Shown here piece after piece: positions 1 to 7,682 of a DNA stretch of 64,000 nt. The stretch comes from Asticcacaulis sp. AC402 (GTDB taxonomy: Bacteria; Pseudomonadota; Alphaproteobacteria; Caulobacterales; Caulobacteraceae), in the NCBI RefSeq assembly GCF_000495835.1, contig NZ_AWGC01000004.1:62001-126000 (forward strand), read 5' to 3'. How positions within the stretch are numbered: position 1 is the first letter of the stretch; every line of letters starts with the position of its first letter. A program made the position numbers and the translations under genes. The notes below the pieces were generated by a model. The model was not told the origin of the DNA and did not search any database. It saw nothing but the letters and a program-made list of their open reading frames with translations.

Positions 1-1
1 G

Positions 2-73
2 CAAATCCAGTCCTATATGGTCGAGGCCGTCATCAAGATCATCAAGACCTTTCAGGAATCGATGGCCAGTTGA
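2..73 (+). CDS. C-terminal end of an unidentified protein (partial)
   Basis: An open frame enters from the left edge of the window and ends at TGA 71-73. Only the last 23 residues are visible, a Lys/Ile-rich stretch ending in MAS. It lies 36 bases upstream of a row of secreted paralogues on the same strand and may be another member of that row, but the fragment is too short to assign a family. Confidence 0.55.
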   Translation, partial: QIQSYMVEAVIKIIKTFQESMAS

Positions 74-109
74 TCTGCTTTTTTTGAGTGTTCCCCGGGG
101 GAGTGCGTT

Positions 110-994
110 TTGCCTGTTTCGTTTCGTTTTATTGCTGCTTCTCTCGCCCTGGCTCTGACGGCCGGGTCCGCCCAGGCACAAGCAACCCAAACAACAACCC
201 TGACGGCCGATCAGTCCAGGCAACTCGGCGCCTACATAAGACAGATGGGTGGGAAAACGCCCAAAACGGATACCAACGCCGATACGGCCCACGCGATTGC
301 CATTCCTGCCACGCCCGGCATGGCTGCCGGCGCTGACGTCGCGACCGCTGTCATGCCCGATACCCGCACCCTCGACAATCTTCTGGCACTGAGCGCCCCT
401 GAGTCCGAACCGGCGGGCCTTGCCTTCGGCGTGGCCAGCGGATTCGGCATACAGCCCGCAGTGCCAGAGGTGGCCATCTGGGACCAACAGGCCGGCAGAG
501 CCATCGTTGCCGCGTTTGAAAACCCTGGCAAGATCACCGCCGATCAGGCTGCCACCTTCGCCGCTGCGCCCGGGCTGAACCCGGCCTTCGAAGAAAGAAT
601 GGGACTGGCCCGCACCCTGTTCCGCGTTGACGGTACCGAGGACCTGATCCGCCACTTCGTGTCGACCGAGCACATGAAGCTGATCATCCAGGAAGTGGCA
701 CGCCATATCGACTTCAACAAGCTGACCGAGACTGACCGTTACCGCCTCGCGACCATCGCAGCCGTGGCGCAGACCGAACTCGAGGACAAGGTTCTCGACC
801 TCAATGCCCGCACCCAGGCCGGCATTCTGACCGCTCCGGAACTGATGCAACTCATCGCGGCTTTCGACATCGATCCGCAGCGCAAGCTGACCCATTTGCG
901 CCTGAACGACGATGGCAAAATCGATCGTGCCGCTGAGCTGGACCTGCGTCTGGCCCAGTACCAGATCGTCAAACAGTTTGAAACCGGCCAGTAG
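110..994 (+). CDS. Secreted hypothetical protein, first of three in tandem
   Basis: A protein of 294 residues with a clear Sec signal peptide: basic MPVSFRF, a hydrophobic core, and cleavage after AGSAQA near residue 23. The start is a TTG at 110, preceded by GGGGGAG at 96-102. No ATG or GTG lies in frame nearby. The mature part is Ala/Thr-rich up to about residue 150 and helical after that. The helical part resembles the two following secreted proteins in layout, with predicted amphipathic helices and Leu-rich spacing, though less closely than those two resemble each other. Role unknown; periplasmic or exported. A distant DUF2059-like relationship is possible but I cannot confirm it by eye. 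Confidence 0.75.
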   Translation: MPVSFRFIAASLALALTAGSAQAQATQTTTLTADQSRQLGAYIRQMGGKTPKTDTNADTAHAIAIPATPGMAAGADVATAVMPDTRTLDNLLALSAPESEPAGLAFGVASGFGIQPAVPEVAIWDQQAGRAIVAAFENPGKITADQAATFAAAPGLNPAFEERMGLARTLFRVDGTEDLIRHFVSTEHMKLIIQEVARHIDFNKLTETDRYRLATIAAVAQTELEDKVLDLNARTQAGILTAPELMQLIAAFDIDPQRKLTHLRLNDDGKIDRAAELDLRLAQYQIVKQFETGQ

Positions 995-1020
995 CGCCGC
1001 GACTGGGAAGGAATCGGCCC

Positions 1021-1611
1021 ATGCGCGTTGCGAAGGCCTTTGCGCTTACCGTGGCCCTTTCGGGCGTGGTTCCTTTTTTCCTCGCCCATGTCACCCTAGG
1101 TATCCCGACGGCGGCAGCCCACACGGCTCAACCTGTCGCGGCCACTGATCTGGCCAAGGGCCGGCAGATCATCACCAATCTGAAGATGTTCGACTTGCTG
1201 ATGTTCGGTGGCCGCAAGGGACTGATAGGTACGCCTGAGATCGCCGCCCTGCCGAAGACCGATCAGGCGGGCCTGATAGCGTTGTTCAATGCAGAGATGG
1301 AGCTGCGGCGGGCTGGTGTCATCGACGCCTTGGTCGCAGCTAATTTCGAGCGCTTAAGCGCCACCCAACTGGATCAGCTGGTCCAGTTGTCGAACATCAA
1401 ATACACCCAGGACCTGGTCCTGGCCGGTGGCGACCCCAGTTTGGCCACGCCCAACGCCGCCGGCATGACCGCAGCGGAACGCGACCTGTTCTACGGACTT
1501 ATTGGTCAGATATGGGTCAGCAAATTCTTCACCACGTTCGACTATTCGAGCGCCGCACCTTTCTTTACAAGCGCCGGCGAATCCGCCTTGGCGAGTTACC
1601 ATGCCGAGTGA
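1021..1611 (+). CDS. Secreted hypothetical protein, paralogue of the next gene
   Basis: A protein of 196 residues starting at ATG 1021. The N-terminus is a signal peptide (MRVAKAFALTVALSG and a hydrophobic run, ending in an AAAHTA-type cleavage region near residue 36). The mature protein shares a pattern with the next gene: a DLAK start, NLK followed by an acidic turn, a QL..L.QLS.I.Y.Q.LV..GGDPSL block near residues 118-142, and MTAA.R.F.. after it. This makes the two clear tandem paralogues. No catalytic motif is visible. It lies 26 bases after the previous stop and 26 bases before the next start, so the three are probably one operon. Confidence 0.8.
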   Translation: MRVAKAFALTVALSGVVPFFLAHVTLGIPTAAAHTAQPVAATDLAKGRQIITNLKMFDLLMFGGRKGLIGTPEIAALPKTDQAGLIALFNAEMELRRAGVIDALVAANFERLSATQLDQLVQLSNIKYTQDLVLAGGDPSLATPNAAGMTAAERDLFYGLIGQIWVSKFFTTFDYSSAAPFFTSAGESALASYHAE

Positions 1612-1637
1612 CAATGCTTCAACAGGAGGGTCCATAC

Positions 1638-2231
1638 ATGACCGTTAAGAAATCCCTCAAGGTTCTGCTTGCCGCCTCTGCCTTGATGGTTGCGCCTCTG
1701 GCAGCTGTCATCGTTGCGGCGCCCGCAAGCGCCCAAACAAGCGATCTGGCCAAGCTTCAGATCACCACCCAGGTGATAGGAAATCTCAAGATCGTCGATG
1801 TTATGGCGCGCGCCGGCGCCCAGACCCTCCTGGCCGATGAAACCGTAAAGACCTTAACACAGCCGGAGCAGGACCGGCTGGTCAGCTTCTATACGGACGG
1901 ACTGTACGCACAGGAGTCCGTACTCAATGAGAAGCTGGCGACCAGTTGCACCGAGGCGTTCACCATGGAAGAATTGAAGGTGCTTCTGCGTCTGTCACAG
2001 ATCAACTACATCCAGCAACTCGTCGCCCAGGGCGGCGACCCCTCCCTGACCGCCGATCCAGCGACCATGACAGCGGCGGATAGGACCTTTTACGATCAGT
2101 ATGCCGATAGTGACATCGTGATGCGGCTTGCCAGCAAGATCAATTTCGATGTCATCAAACCCGAGTTGGAAGCCATCACCCTGAAGGCGTTTACCGATTT
2201 TCTGGCCTGGCGGGCGCACCTGCCGGCCTGA
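1638..2231 (+). CDS. Secreted hypothetical protein, tandem paralogue
   Basis: A protein of 197 residues. ATG 1638 is chosen over longer in-frame starts because AGGAGGG lies at 1624-1630 and a textbook signal peptide follows (MTVKKSLKVLLAASALMV, cleavage after ASAQ near residue 34). The mature chain matches the preceding gene through the conserved LLRLSQINYIQQLVAQGGDP block and the MTAADR motif. It has a single Cys near residue 103. Function unknown. Repetition of the same fold in adjacent genes suggests local duplication and divergence of an exported protein. Confidence 0.8.
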   Translation: MTVKKSLKVLLAASALMVAPLAAVIVAAPASAQTSDLAKLQITTQVIGNLKIVDVMARAGAQTLLADETVKTLTQPEQDRLVSFYTDGLYAQESVLNEKLATSCTEAFTMEELKVLLRLSQINYIQQLVAQGGDPSLTADPATMTAADRTFYDQYADSDIVMRLASKINFDVIKPELEAITLKAFTDFLAWRAHLPA

Positions 2232-2290
2232 CCTTGCCTTGTTGAGCAATTGAGCGCTAAAAAGGGTGGCCGCACGCCCGAGTAACCCGC

Positions 2291-3022
2291 ATGTTTACCG
2301 TCAGCCGCCCCGCCACCCCTGTCGAACGCGCTCTCGACGAGGCCATAGCCAATCTCCGCCGCGGTAACCCCGAAGCGGCACGGACAGCCGCCCGCCGGGC
2401 TGCCGAACTGGACCCGGCAAGGCTTGATGCCTTGTGGCTGTGGGATTGCTCTGCCAGCGAGCTGTGGGCCTTTGCCGAAGCCGAACGCGTCTTCGCCGAG
2501 GGCGCCAGGCGCACGCTTCCGGCCACACCACGTCAGGTGAGCTTTCTGGCCCAGCATGCCCGCGCCCTGGCCTCTCTGGGCCGCAATGCCAAAGCCATCG
2601 CTGTCGCGGACCGGGCCCTGGCGGCAGGTGCTTCCGATGGCGGCAACCTCAATATCCTGGGCGCTGTGTTCCAGCAGGCCGGGCAGATACCGCGCGCGCT
2701 GGAAGTGCGAAAACGCGCGGTCAATGACGAACCGGGCCTCGGCGCCTGGCGTCGCTACGGCGAGAAGCTCGATCCCCTGAAACGACGCCTGATCGTCATC
2801 GGCGCCATTGACGCAGACGCAAAAGCCCTATCATCCACCAAAAGAGAACCGCATGAAACCCTTTCTTTCCCTGCTTGCTGCCGGGCTGCTGGCTGCCACG
2901 TCCTGCCCCGCCGCCACCTTGTACACCGGCGACCGCATCGACGGCGCCCGGGTGATCGAACGCCTGGACGTTGCCGACTTGCCGGTGGGCCGGACCAAAC
3001 TGTGGTTCCGCGCGCTCGATAA
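2291..3022 (+). pseudogene. TPR-repeat protein fragment running into the next gene
   Basis: The first 165 or so residues are a convincing tetratricopeptide array: RGNPEAARTAARRAAELDP, then helices with ALA..GRNAKAIAVADRALAAG and AGQIPRALEVRKRAV. After about residue 175 the translation changes to a Cys/Arg/His-rich sequence typical of an out-of-frame reading. From 2853 it overlaps the next gene by 170 bases in another frame. The sequence therefore shows a TPR N-terminus that has lost its proper end. TPR modules of this kind often precede a sulfotransferase or other catalytic domain, which is absent here. A short functional TPR protein with an unusual tail cannot be excluded. Confidence 0.55.
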
Positions 3023-3980
3023 TCCGACCGGCCAAGCCTGGTACGTCCCGGTGGTGGTGGTCAAGGGCGAGAAGCCTGGCCCGGACTTCTTGCTGACTGC
3101 CGGCATCCATGGCGACGAGCTTAACGGCATCGCCGTCATCCAGCGCCTCACCCAGGAGATTGACCCCAGGACCCTGAGCGGTGCCGTGGTGGCCATACCG
3201 GGCCTGAACACGCCAGGCCTGCTGCATTCGACGCGCACCTATACGTCCAGCCATGGTGGCGCCGGCGGCAATCTCAACCGGCTGATCCCGTCCGACCCGG
3301 AAGCGGTCGCCGGTGATACCGATGCCGCTACGCGCTTTGCTGCCCGGCTGTGGTCGCAGTTGTTCATGGGCAATGCGGATTTCGCCATCGACCTGCATAC
3401 CCAGTCGCGCGGCGGCACCTATGCCGTCTATGTCTTCGCCCAGACCAAGGCAGCGCGGCACCTCGGCGATCTGCTGCGGCCTGACGTCATTAACATGGAC
3501 CCCGGCATCGAAGGCGCGGTCGAGAATATGCTGAACGGTGTGGAGATTCCGGCAGTCACCTATGAGCTGGGCACCGCCGAATCGTGGGATGAGGCCTATA
3601 TCGGGCGCGCCATGGCCGGGATCCGCAATGTCATGATCGATGCCGGTATGCTAACCGGCCAGGTCGCGACCGCCGGCCCGGCGCCCTTTGTCGGCAACGA
3701 GACCCGGGACGTCAGCTCGCCGCACGGCGGTTGGGCCCATTCCAAGGTCAGGCTGAACCAGGACGTCAAGGCCGGTGAGGTCATGGCGGTCATCACCAAT
3801 GCTTTCGGCGACGTCACAGCGACTCTGAAGGCACCTTTCGACGCCCGGGTGATCGTCGTCCCGGTCGACCCGCGCACCGACCCGGGCGAGACGGTGATCC
3901 GGCTGCTGCGCTGGAACGACACCCTGCCCTGCAAGCTGGACGGCTGCCCGACCAGTGTCGATATGGTCAAGGATAACTGA
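2853..3980 (+). CDS. Secreted succinylglutamate desuccinylase/aspartoacylase-family protein
   Basis: A 375-residue zinc metalloenzyme of the AstE/AspA branch of the M14-like carboxypeptidase fold, expected to hydrolyse an N-acyl or amide bond. It has a signal peptide (MKPFLSLLAAGLLAATSCPA), so it acts outside the cytoplasm or as a lipid-anchored form. Zinc ligands are visible as HGDE near residues 86-89 and DLHT near 179-182. GNLNR near 138-143 supplies the usual substrate-binding Asn-Arg. The C-terminal 100 residues form the beta-rich domain of this family. ATG 2853 is chosen for the signal peptide and the purine-rich AAAAGAGAA just upstream. The exact substrate is not predictable. Confidence 0.85.
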   Translation: MKPFLSLLAAGLLAATSCPAATLYTGDRIDGARVIERLDVADLPVGRTKLWFRALDNPTGQAWYVPVVVVKGEKPGPDFLLTAGIHGDELNGIAVIQRLTQEIDPRTLSGAVVAIPGLNTPGLLHSTRTYTSSHGGAGGNLNRLIPSDPEAVAGDTDAATRFAARLWSQLFMGNADFAIDLHTQSRGGTYAVYVFAQTKAARHLGDLLRPDVINMDPGIEGAVENMLNGVEIPAVTYELGTAESWDEAYIGRAMAGIRNVMIDAGMLTGQVATAGPAPFVGNETRDVSSPHGGWAHSKVRLNQDVKAGEVMAVITNAFGDVTATLKAPFDARVIVVPVDPRTDPGETVIRLLRWNDTLPCKLDGCPTSVDMVKDN

Positions 3981-4009
3981 GGGCCGCGCAGCGGAACCTT
4001 CGAAAAGAT

Positions 4010-4106
4010 GGTCCACAGATTACACAGATTACACAGATCAAGAGGGATTAAGAAAGCATCGGCAACGCTTACTTTAATCCCTCTTGATCTGTGTAATCTG
4101 TGGACC
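4010..4106. repeat. Long inverted repeat with ATTACACAG direct repeats
   Basis: The left arm (4010-4050) and right arm (4075-4106) are reverse complements over about 32 bases. The left arm has one extra 9-base unit, ATTACACAG. The arms could form a hairpin with a loop of about 24 bases. The sequence contains CACAGATTACACAGAT, a motif that recurs in intergenic repeats of many bacterial genomes. It lies between the metalloenzyme gene and the convergent broken SnoaL-like gene, whose frame runs into it. Confidence 0.85.
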
Positions 4107-4532
4107 CACTTCGCACAGAATCCGCTGCGCGGAAGGATCAGGCTTTCGCTCCGGACATGCGGGGCGGGCCATCAAAAACCACGCCTTCCTGATCCGGCCA
4201 CCGAGCACCTCGTAGATGCCGACCGCATCGACCTCGCCCTTGCCGTACGGAAAGTTGCGCGTCACCCGTTGGGTATCGACCACCCGGTTGCCCATGACGG
4301 TCCGGCTGATCAGCACCGCCTTCAGATCCGGCTCCAGCAAACGCACGACGTGAAGGGCGCGGATATCGCCATAACCCTTGGCCAGAAGCGTGTGCGGATG
4401 CTGGTAAATCCCGGCGTCGAGCTCCCAGTACGATATGAACATCTCAATACCACGGACATCGTAGGCGGCCAGCTAACCGGCGACGATTTGCTCCGCACTC
4501 AACCCTTCTTCAAGTGTAATCCGCTTCTCCAT
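4074..4532 (-). pseudogene. SnoaL-like / steroid delta-isomerase-type gene interrupted by an amber codon
   Basis: Reading from ATG 4532 gives MEKRITLEEGLSAEQIVAG, then TAG at 4475-4473, then LAAYDVRGIEMF and on through a complete NTF2-like fold (HPHTLLAKG, SRTVMGNRVVDTQRV, VDAVGIYEVLGGRI.KAWFL). Members of this family normally have VARQLAAYN.RD at this place, so TAG replaces the expected CAG (Gln). The downstream part stays open for 122 codons, with a possible internal ATG at 4442. After KAWFLMARP the frame has no family match and ends inside the inverted repeat, so the 3' end also looks altered. A recent nonsense mutation or a sequencing error are the two readings. Confidence 0.75.
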
Positions 4533-4564
4533 GCCGCACCGAATCGCCGCTTCGCCCCAATCTG

Positions 4565-5713
4565 TCAAGCGGACTGACCTGTCAAGCGGCCCCGTTCGGC
4601 GTAGCCGCCGGATACGACATCCCACAGGCCACGCAGAGCGCGGAAGAAACCGCCGATCGCCGTGAAGGTGAGGATCAGGGTCACGACCGTTTCCAGCGGT
4701 ACAGGGACAGGGTGCGCCACAAAGGCCAGGACCCGCTCAATGAGTTGGGCAACGCTGTTGAAACCGACGATGGGCGCAATCGAGGAAGCTGTCCCGATCC
4801 ATGCGGCTATGAAGATCGCTGACACGCCAATAACGATATCGACCAGTCCCCGCAGCCGAACCCCGCCCGGATGGGTGAGCATCACCACGCCATAGGCGAT
4901 CAGGGCGGCAAAATAGGCGAGGAACGGCCAGTAGAGCTCTGCCTTGAAACCCGGCCAGTCGACCTGGGTCAGCGCCCCCGGATAAAGGCTCAGGGCCGCG
5001 AAATCGATCGAAATCGACGCGAGTCCGAAGCGCAGAAGTCCGACCCACCACAGGATCAGTACCACTCCAACGACGATGATGGCGATCCCGCGCCCCGTCG
5101 TCGACTGTCCGATGGCCCGGAAGTCATCACTGAAATCGAAGCCGGCCGTGGCCGTAGCGTGTTTTGACGTCTTCATCTGTTCCATCCATTCCTGGACATC
5201 GGTCCAGTCCCAAAAAGCGAAATCGAGAAAGCGGAGATCCTGGACGCGCCAGGTGTTGAGATAGTCGAGATTGATGCCCTTGCGCTCGGCCAGCCAGGCG
5301 GCGACCGTGGCAAACCCGATCAGGGTCATGGCACCGGTGACGCCCGAACCGATCGCCGCTCCGAAGGCATCGGCGATATCGCCGCCGCTCAAGGCCTTGA
5401 CGACAAAGACGATCACCGAGACGCAGACCTGGATGATGACGGCGAATCGCACGGCAAAGGCCCAGTAGGGGTAAAGCGCCGGGCCGACGCCGTATTGCGG
5501 CCCATCGCGATAGCGCGCCGCCACCACGATCGGGTGACCGAAATCGCGCAGCAACTGCTCGGTTTCGCCATCGTTCATCGGGCGGCCCAGTTCGGCCTCT
5601 TTCGCTTCGATACGTGTCAGGATTTCATCGCGCAGTTCGGCGACGATGTCTTCACGTTTAGAGCGCGGCAAAAGGCGCGATACGGCGCGCAGATAGTCTT
5701 CCAGCATGGTCAT
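4565..5713 (-). CDS. Membrane protein with N-terminal HAAS-type domain, partner of PadR regulator
   Basis: A 382-residue protein. The first 75 residues (MLEDYLRAVSRLLPRSKREDIVAELRDEI, RPMNDGETEQLLRDFGHP) form the helical domain typical of HAAS/DUF1700 proteins that are co-transcribed with PadR regulators. The remainder has six to eight hydrophobic segments and is an integral inner-membrane protein. ATG 5713 overlaps the TGA of the upstream padR-type gene (ATGA), indicating translational coupling. The likely role is signal input or target of the PadR regulator in an envelope-stress or permease-type response. The transported substrate, if any, is unknown. Confidence 0.75.
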   Translation of the reverse strand: MTMLEDYLRAVSRLLPRSKREDIVAELRDEILTRIEAKEAELGRPMNDGETEQLLRDFGHPIVVAARYRDGPQYGVGPALYPYWAFAVRFAVIIQVCVSVIVFVVKALSGGDIADAFGAAIGSGVTGAMTLIGFATVAAWLAERKGINLDYLNTWRVQDLRFLDFAFWDWTDVQEWMEQMKTSKHATATAGFDFSDDFRAIGQSTTGRGIAIIVVGVVLILWWVGLLRFGLASISIDFAALSLYPGALTQVDWPGFKAELYWPFLAYFAALIAYGVVMLTHPGGVRLRGLVDIVIGVSAIFIAAWIGTASSIAPIVGFNSVAQLIERVLAFVAHPVPVPLETVVTLILTFTAIGGFFRALRGLWDVVSGGYAERGRLTGQSA

Positions 5714-6054
5714 CGCCCCTGCTCCCCGGTGATTTTCTCTAATGACATATTGATGGTCCGCCATTCCTGGATCAGCCTCTGCAGCATGGCTTCACCGGCG
5801 GGCGACAGGACGTAGAACCGCTTCTTGCGTTTCTCCTCCTCGCGCCATTCGCTGTTCAGCAGCCCCTTGCTCTCCAGCCGTCGCAGCAGGGGATAGAGGG
5901 TGCTCTCCTCCATCTCGAGCCCGTCATCGGCCAGGGCCTGGCGCAAGGTATAGCCATAGCGCTCGACGCGCAGACGCGCCAGCACGGCCAGTCCCAGGGA
6001 ACCGCGGCGAAGTTCCGCGCGCAGGCTTTCATACAGGTCGCCATCCTCGTCCAT
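5710..6054 (-). CDS. PadR-family transcriptional regulator
   Basis: A 114-residue winged-helix repressor. The PadR signature is complete: GYTLRQAL.DDGLEMEESTLYPLLRRLESKGLL forms the HTH and wing, followed by KKRFYVLSPAGEAMLQ and a C-terminal dimerisation helix. ATG 6054 is preferred to the in-frame ATG at 6084. It has GAGG about 8 bases upstream, and the longer start would place the operator inside the coding region. It forms an operon with the HAAS membrane protein. A perfect 12-base inverted repeat immediately upstream suggests autorepression. Confidence 0.85.
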   Translation of the reverse strand: MDEDGDLYESLRAELRRGSLGLAVLARLRVERYGYTLRQALADDGLEMEESTLYPLLRRLESKGLLNSEWREEEKRKKRFYVLSPAGEAMLQRLIQEWRTINMSLEKITGEQGR

Positions 6055-6066
6055 AGACTGTGCCTC

Positions 6067-6105
6067 ATACACTGTATAATACATACTGTGTGATATACAG
6101 TGTAT
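6067..6105. promoter_or_regulatory. Probable PadR operator: perfect 12-bp inverted repeat
   Basis: ATACACTGTATA (6067-6078) and TATACAGTGTAT (6094-6105) are exact reverse complements separated by 15 bases. An additional ATACTGTGTGAT in the centre looks like a degenerate half-site. It lies 13-51 bases upstream of the padR-type start codon, where a PadR dimer would bind for autoregulation. Confidence 0.7.
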
Positions 6106-6219
6106 GAAATACAGGATGCAGAGTCAAGCGTTTGGTTTTGTGGGTTTCAAGGATTGGGGAGCACCTCGCCTTATCCTCAAACATTCCGCCAACCGGCAAG
6201 GCCGGCGTAGGATAAGATA

Positions 6220-6942
6220 TCACCGCGGCGCGGTCTGCTCTGCAATCAGGATGTTCGACGCAGTTTCAAGCCGGTCCTTGACCTGGGCCATGAACTCGGC
6301 GCGTTTCAGACCCGCCGGCAGTGGAGGCAGGAATTCGAACACCACCGTGCCCGGCTTGCGATCGATGCCGTGGCCGGGCCAGAATTGACCGGAATTGGTT
6401 GCCATCAGGTGACACGGCACCTCCAGGTCGCGGTAAAGTGCCGCGACACCGGGCTTATAGATCGGGTCTTTACCAAGCTCAGACCGTGTCCCTTCGGGAA
6501 AGATCAGAATCTGGCGGCCTTCCGTCAGCCGCTCACGGCAGGCTGAGACCATACTCTTGAGAGCCTTGGCGGCTTCGTCGCGGCGCACTGGCACCATCTT
6601 GGTGCGCGCCGCAAACCAGCCCAGGAACGGCATGTACAACAGTTCCTGTTTGAGAACAAAAGCCGGCAATTTCAGCACGGTGAACGGCGCGATGGTGTCG
6701 AGCATGCTCAGGTGCTTACCAGCCAGAAGAGCAGGGCCATCGGGCATGTGTTCCAGGCCGCGGAACTCGACCCTGATCCCGACGATCCAGCGCGCTCCGA
6801 ACAGGACGGTGTGTCCCCACCAGCGGACCGGCAGCATGGCATAACGCAGTGGCAGGAGCATGAAAGGCGAGCAGACGATGCCGTAGAAGGCCATCGAGCC
6901 GTAGAGCCACAGTATGAAAAGCAGGGAGCGCAGTCGAGTCAT
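6220..6942 (-). CDS. plsC: 1-acyl-sn-glycerol-3-phosphate acyltransferase
   Basis: A 240-residue membrane-bound enzyme that acylates lysophosphatidic acid to phosphatidic acid in phospholipid synthesis. Catalytic motif I is His77-x4-Asp82 (KHLSMLD). Motif III is FPEGTR at 148-153. An N-terminal hydrophobic segment (residues 7-35) anchors it in the inner membrane. It lies 77 bases downstream of the DUF218 gene on the same strand. The order ftsE, ftsX, DUF218, plsC is a recurring alphaproteobacterial arrangement. Confidence 0.9.
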   Translation of the reverse strand: MTRLRSLLFILWLYGSMAFYGIVCSPFMLLPLRYAMLPVRWWGHTVLFGARWIVGIRVEFRGLEHMPDGPALLAGKHLSMLDTIAPFTVLKLPAFVLKQELLYMPFLGWFAARTKMVPVRRDEAAKALKSMVSACRERLTEGRQILIFPEGTRSELGKDPIYKPGVAALYRDLEVPCHLMATNSGQFWPGHGIDRKPGTVVFEFLPPLPAGLKRAEFMAQVKDRLETASNILIAEQTAPR

Positions 6943-7019
6943 GCTTAAGGCGTACCCGCGACCGAACGAATTGGCAAGGATACCATAAGGTCAGGTCTGC
7001 TTAAGGTCACATTAGGACC

Positions 7020-7682
7020 TTAGCCCACACTCATGGCTGAAGCATCCGTTTCCGAACCCGGTGGCGGAATTTCCTTCTTGCCCTCGTCGCCCATCGACCG
7101 CGAAACGCTTAACACCGCATCGCGGCCAAGGATCGCCAGGTACTTGCAGTATTCCAGCACGATGAGGCGTGCGCCTTTCGGCGATTTCCACCAGTCGCGG
7201 GCATTGAGGTCGGCGGTCGGAACCGGATAGGCGACAAAGTGGGCGTCGGGCATGTCGGCCTTAAGCTCCAGAAGCGACCGCGGCATGTGATAGTCCGAGG
7301 TCACAACGATCAAGGTATCGAAGTCGTGACCGCGCGCCCATTCGGCGATTTCGCGGGCGTTCTGGACGGTGTTTTCTGCCTGATAGCCCAGGTCGACGCA
7401 ACATTCATACAACCGCTTGGAGCCTTCGGTAACGTCCATCAGTTCGGGGCGCTTGACGTCACGATTGACGCCGGAAATGAACAGGCGCTCTCCCTTGCGC
7501 CGTTCCAGCAGTCGCATGCCTTCCTTGAGCCGCATGTCTGAAGCGCCCGTCAGGACAACAATGGCGTCAGCAGGCTCCTCGGGCTCGATCGCCGGAGTAG
7601 AGTCGATGACGCGGTCGGCAAAGACCAGAAGGCCCGCGCCCCACAGCAACACCACAACCAGGAATGCGATAAGACTACGCAC
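7020..7682 (-). CDS. YdcF/SanA-family (DUF218) envelope protein
   Basis: A 220-residue protein with one N-terminal membrane helix (MRSLIAFLVVVLLWGAGLLVF) followed by a DUF218 domain. The DUF218 landmarks present are DAIVVLTGASDMRLKEGMRLL, the LFISGVN loop, an E.CVDLGYQAENTVQNA segment, and IVVTSDYHMPRSLLE. Relatives such as ElyC and SanA act in envelope integrity and peptidoglycan precursor handling in other bacteria; the activity here is unknown. The start follows directly on the ftsX stop, so it is translationally coupled to ftsEX. Confidence 0.85.
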   Translation of the reverse strand: MRSLIAFLVVVLLWGAGLLVFADRVIDSTPAIEPEEPADAIVVLTGASDMRLKEGMRLLERRKGERLFISGVNRDVKRPELMDVTEGSKRLYECCVDLGYQAENTVQNAREIAEWARGHDFDTLIVVTSDYHMPRSLLELKADMPDAHFVAYPVPTADLNARDWWKSPKGARLIVLEYCKYLAILGRDAVLSVSRSMGDEGKKEIPPPGSETDASAMSVG

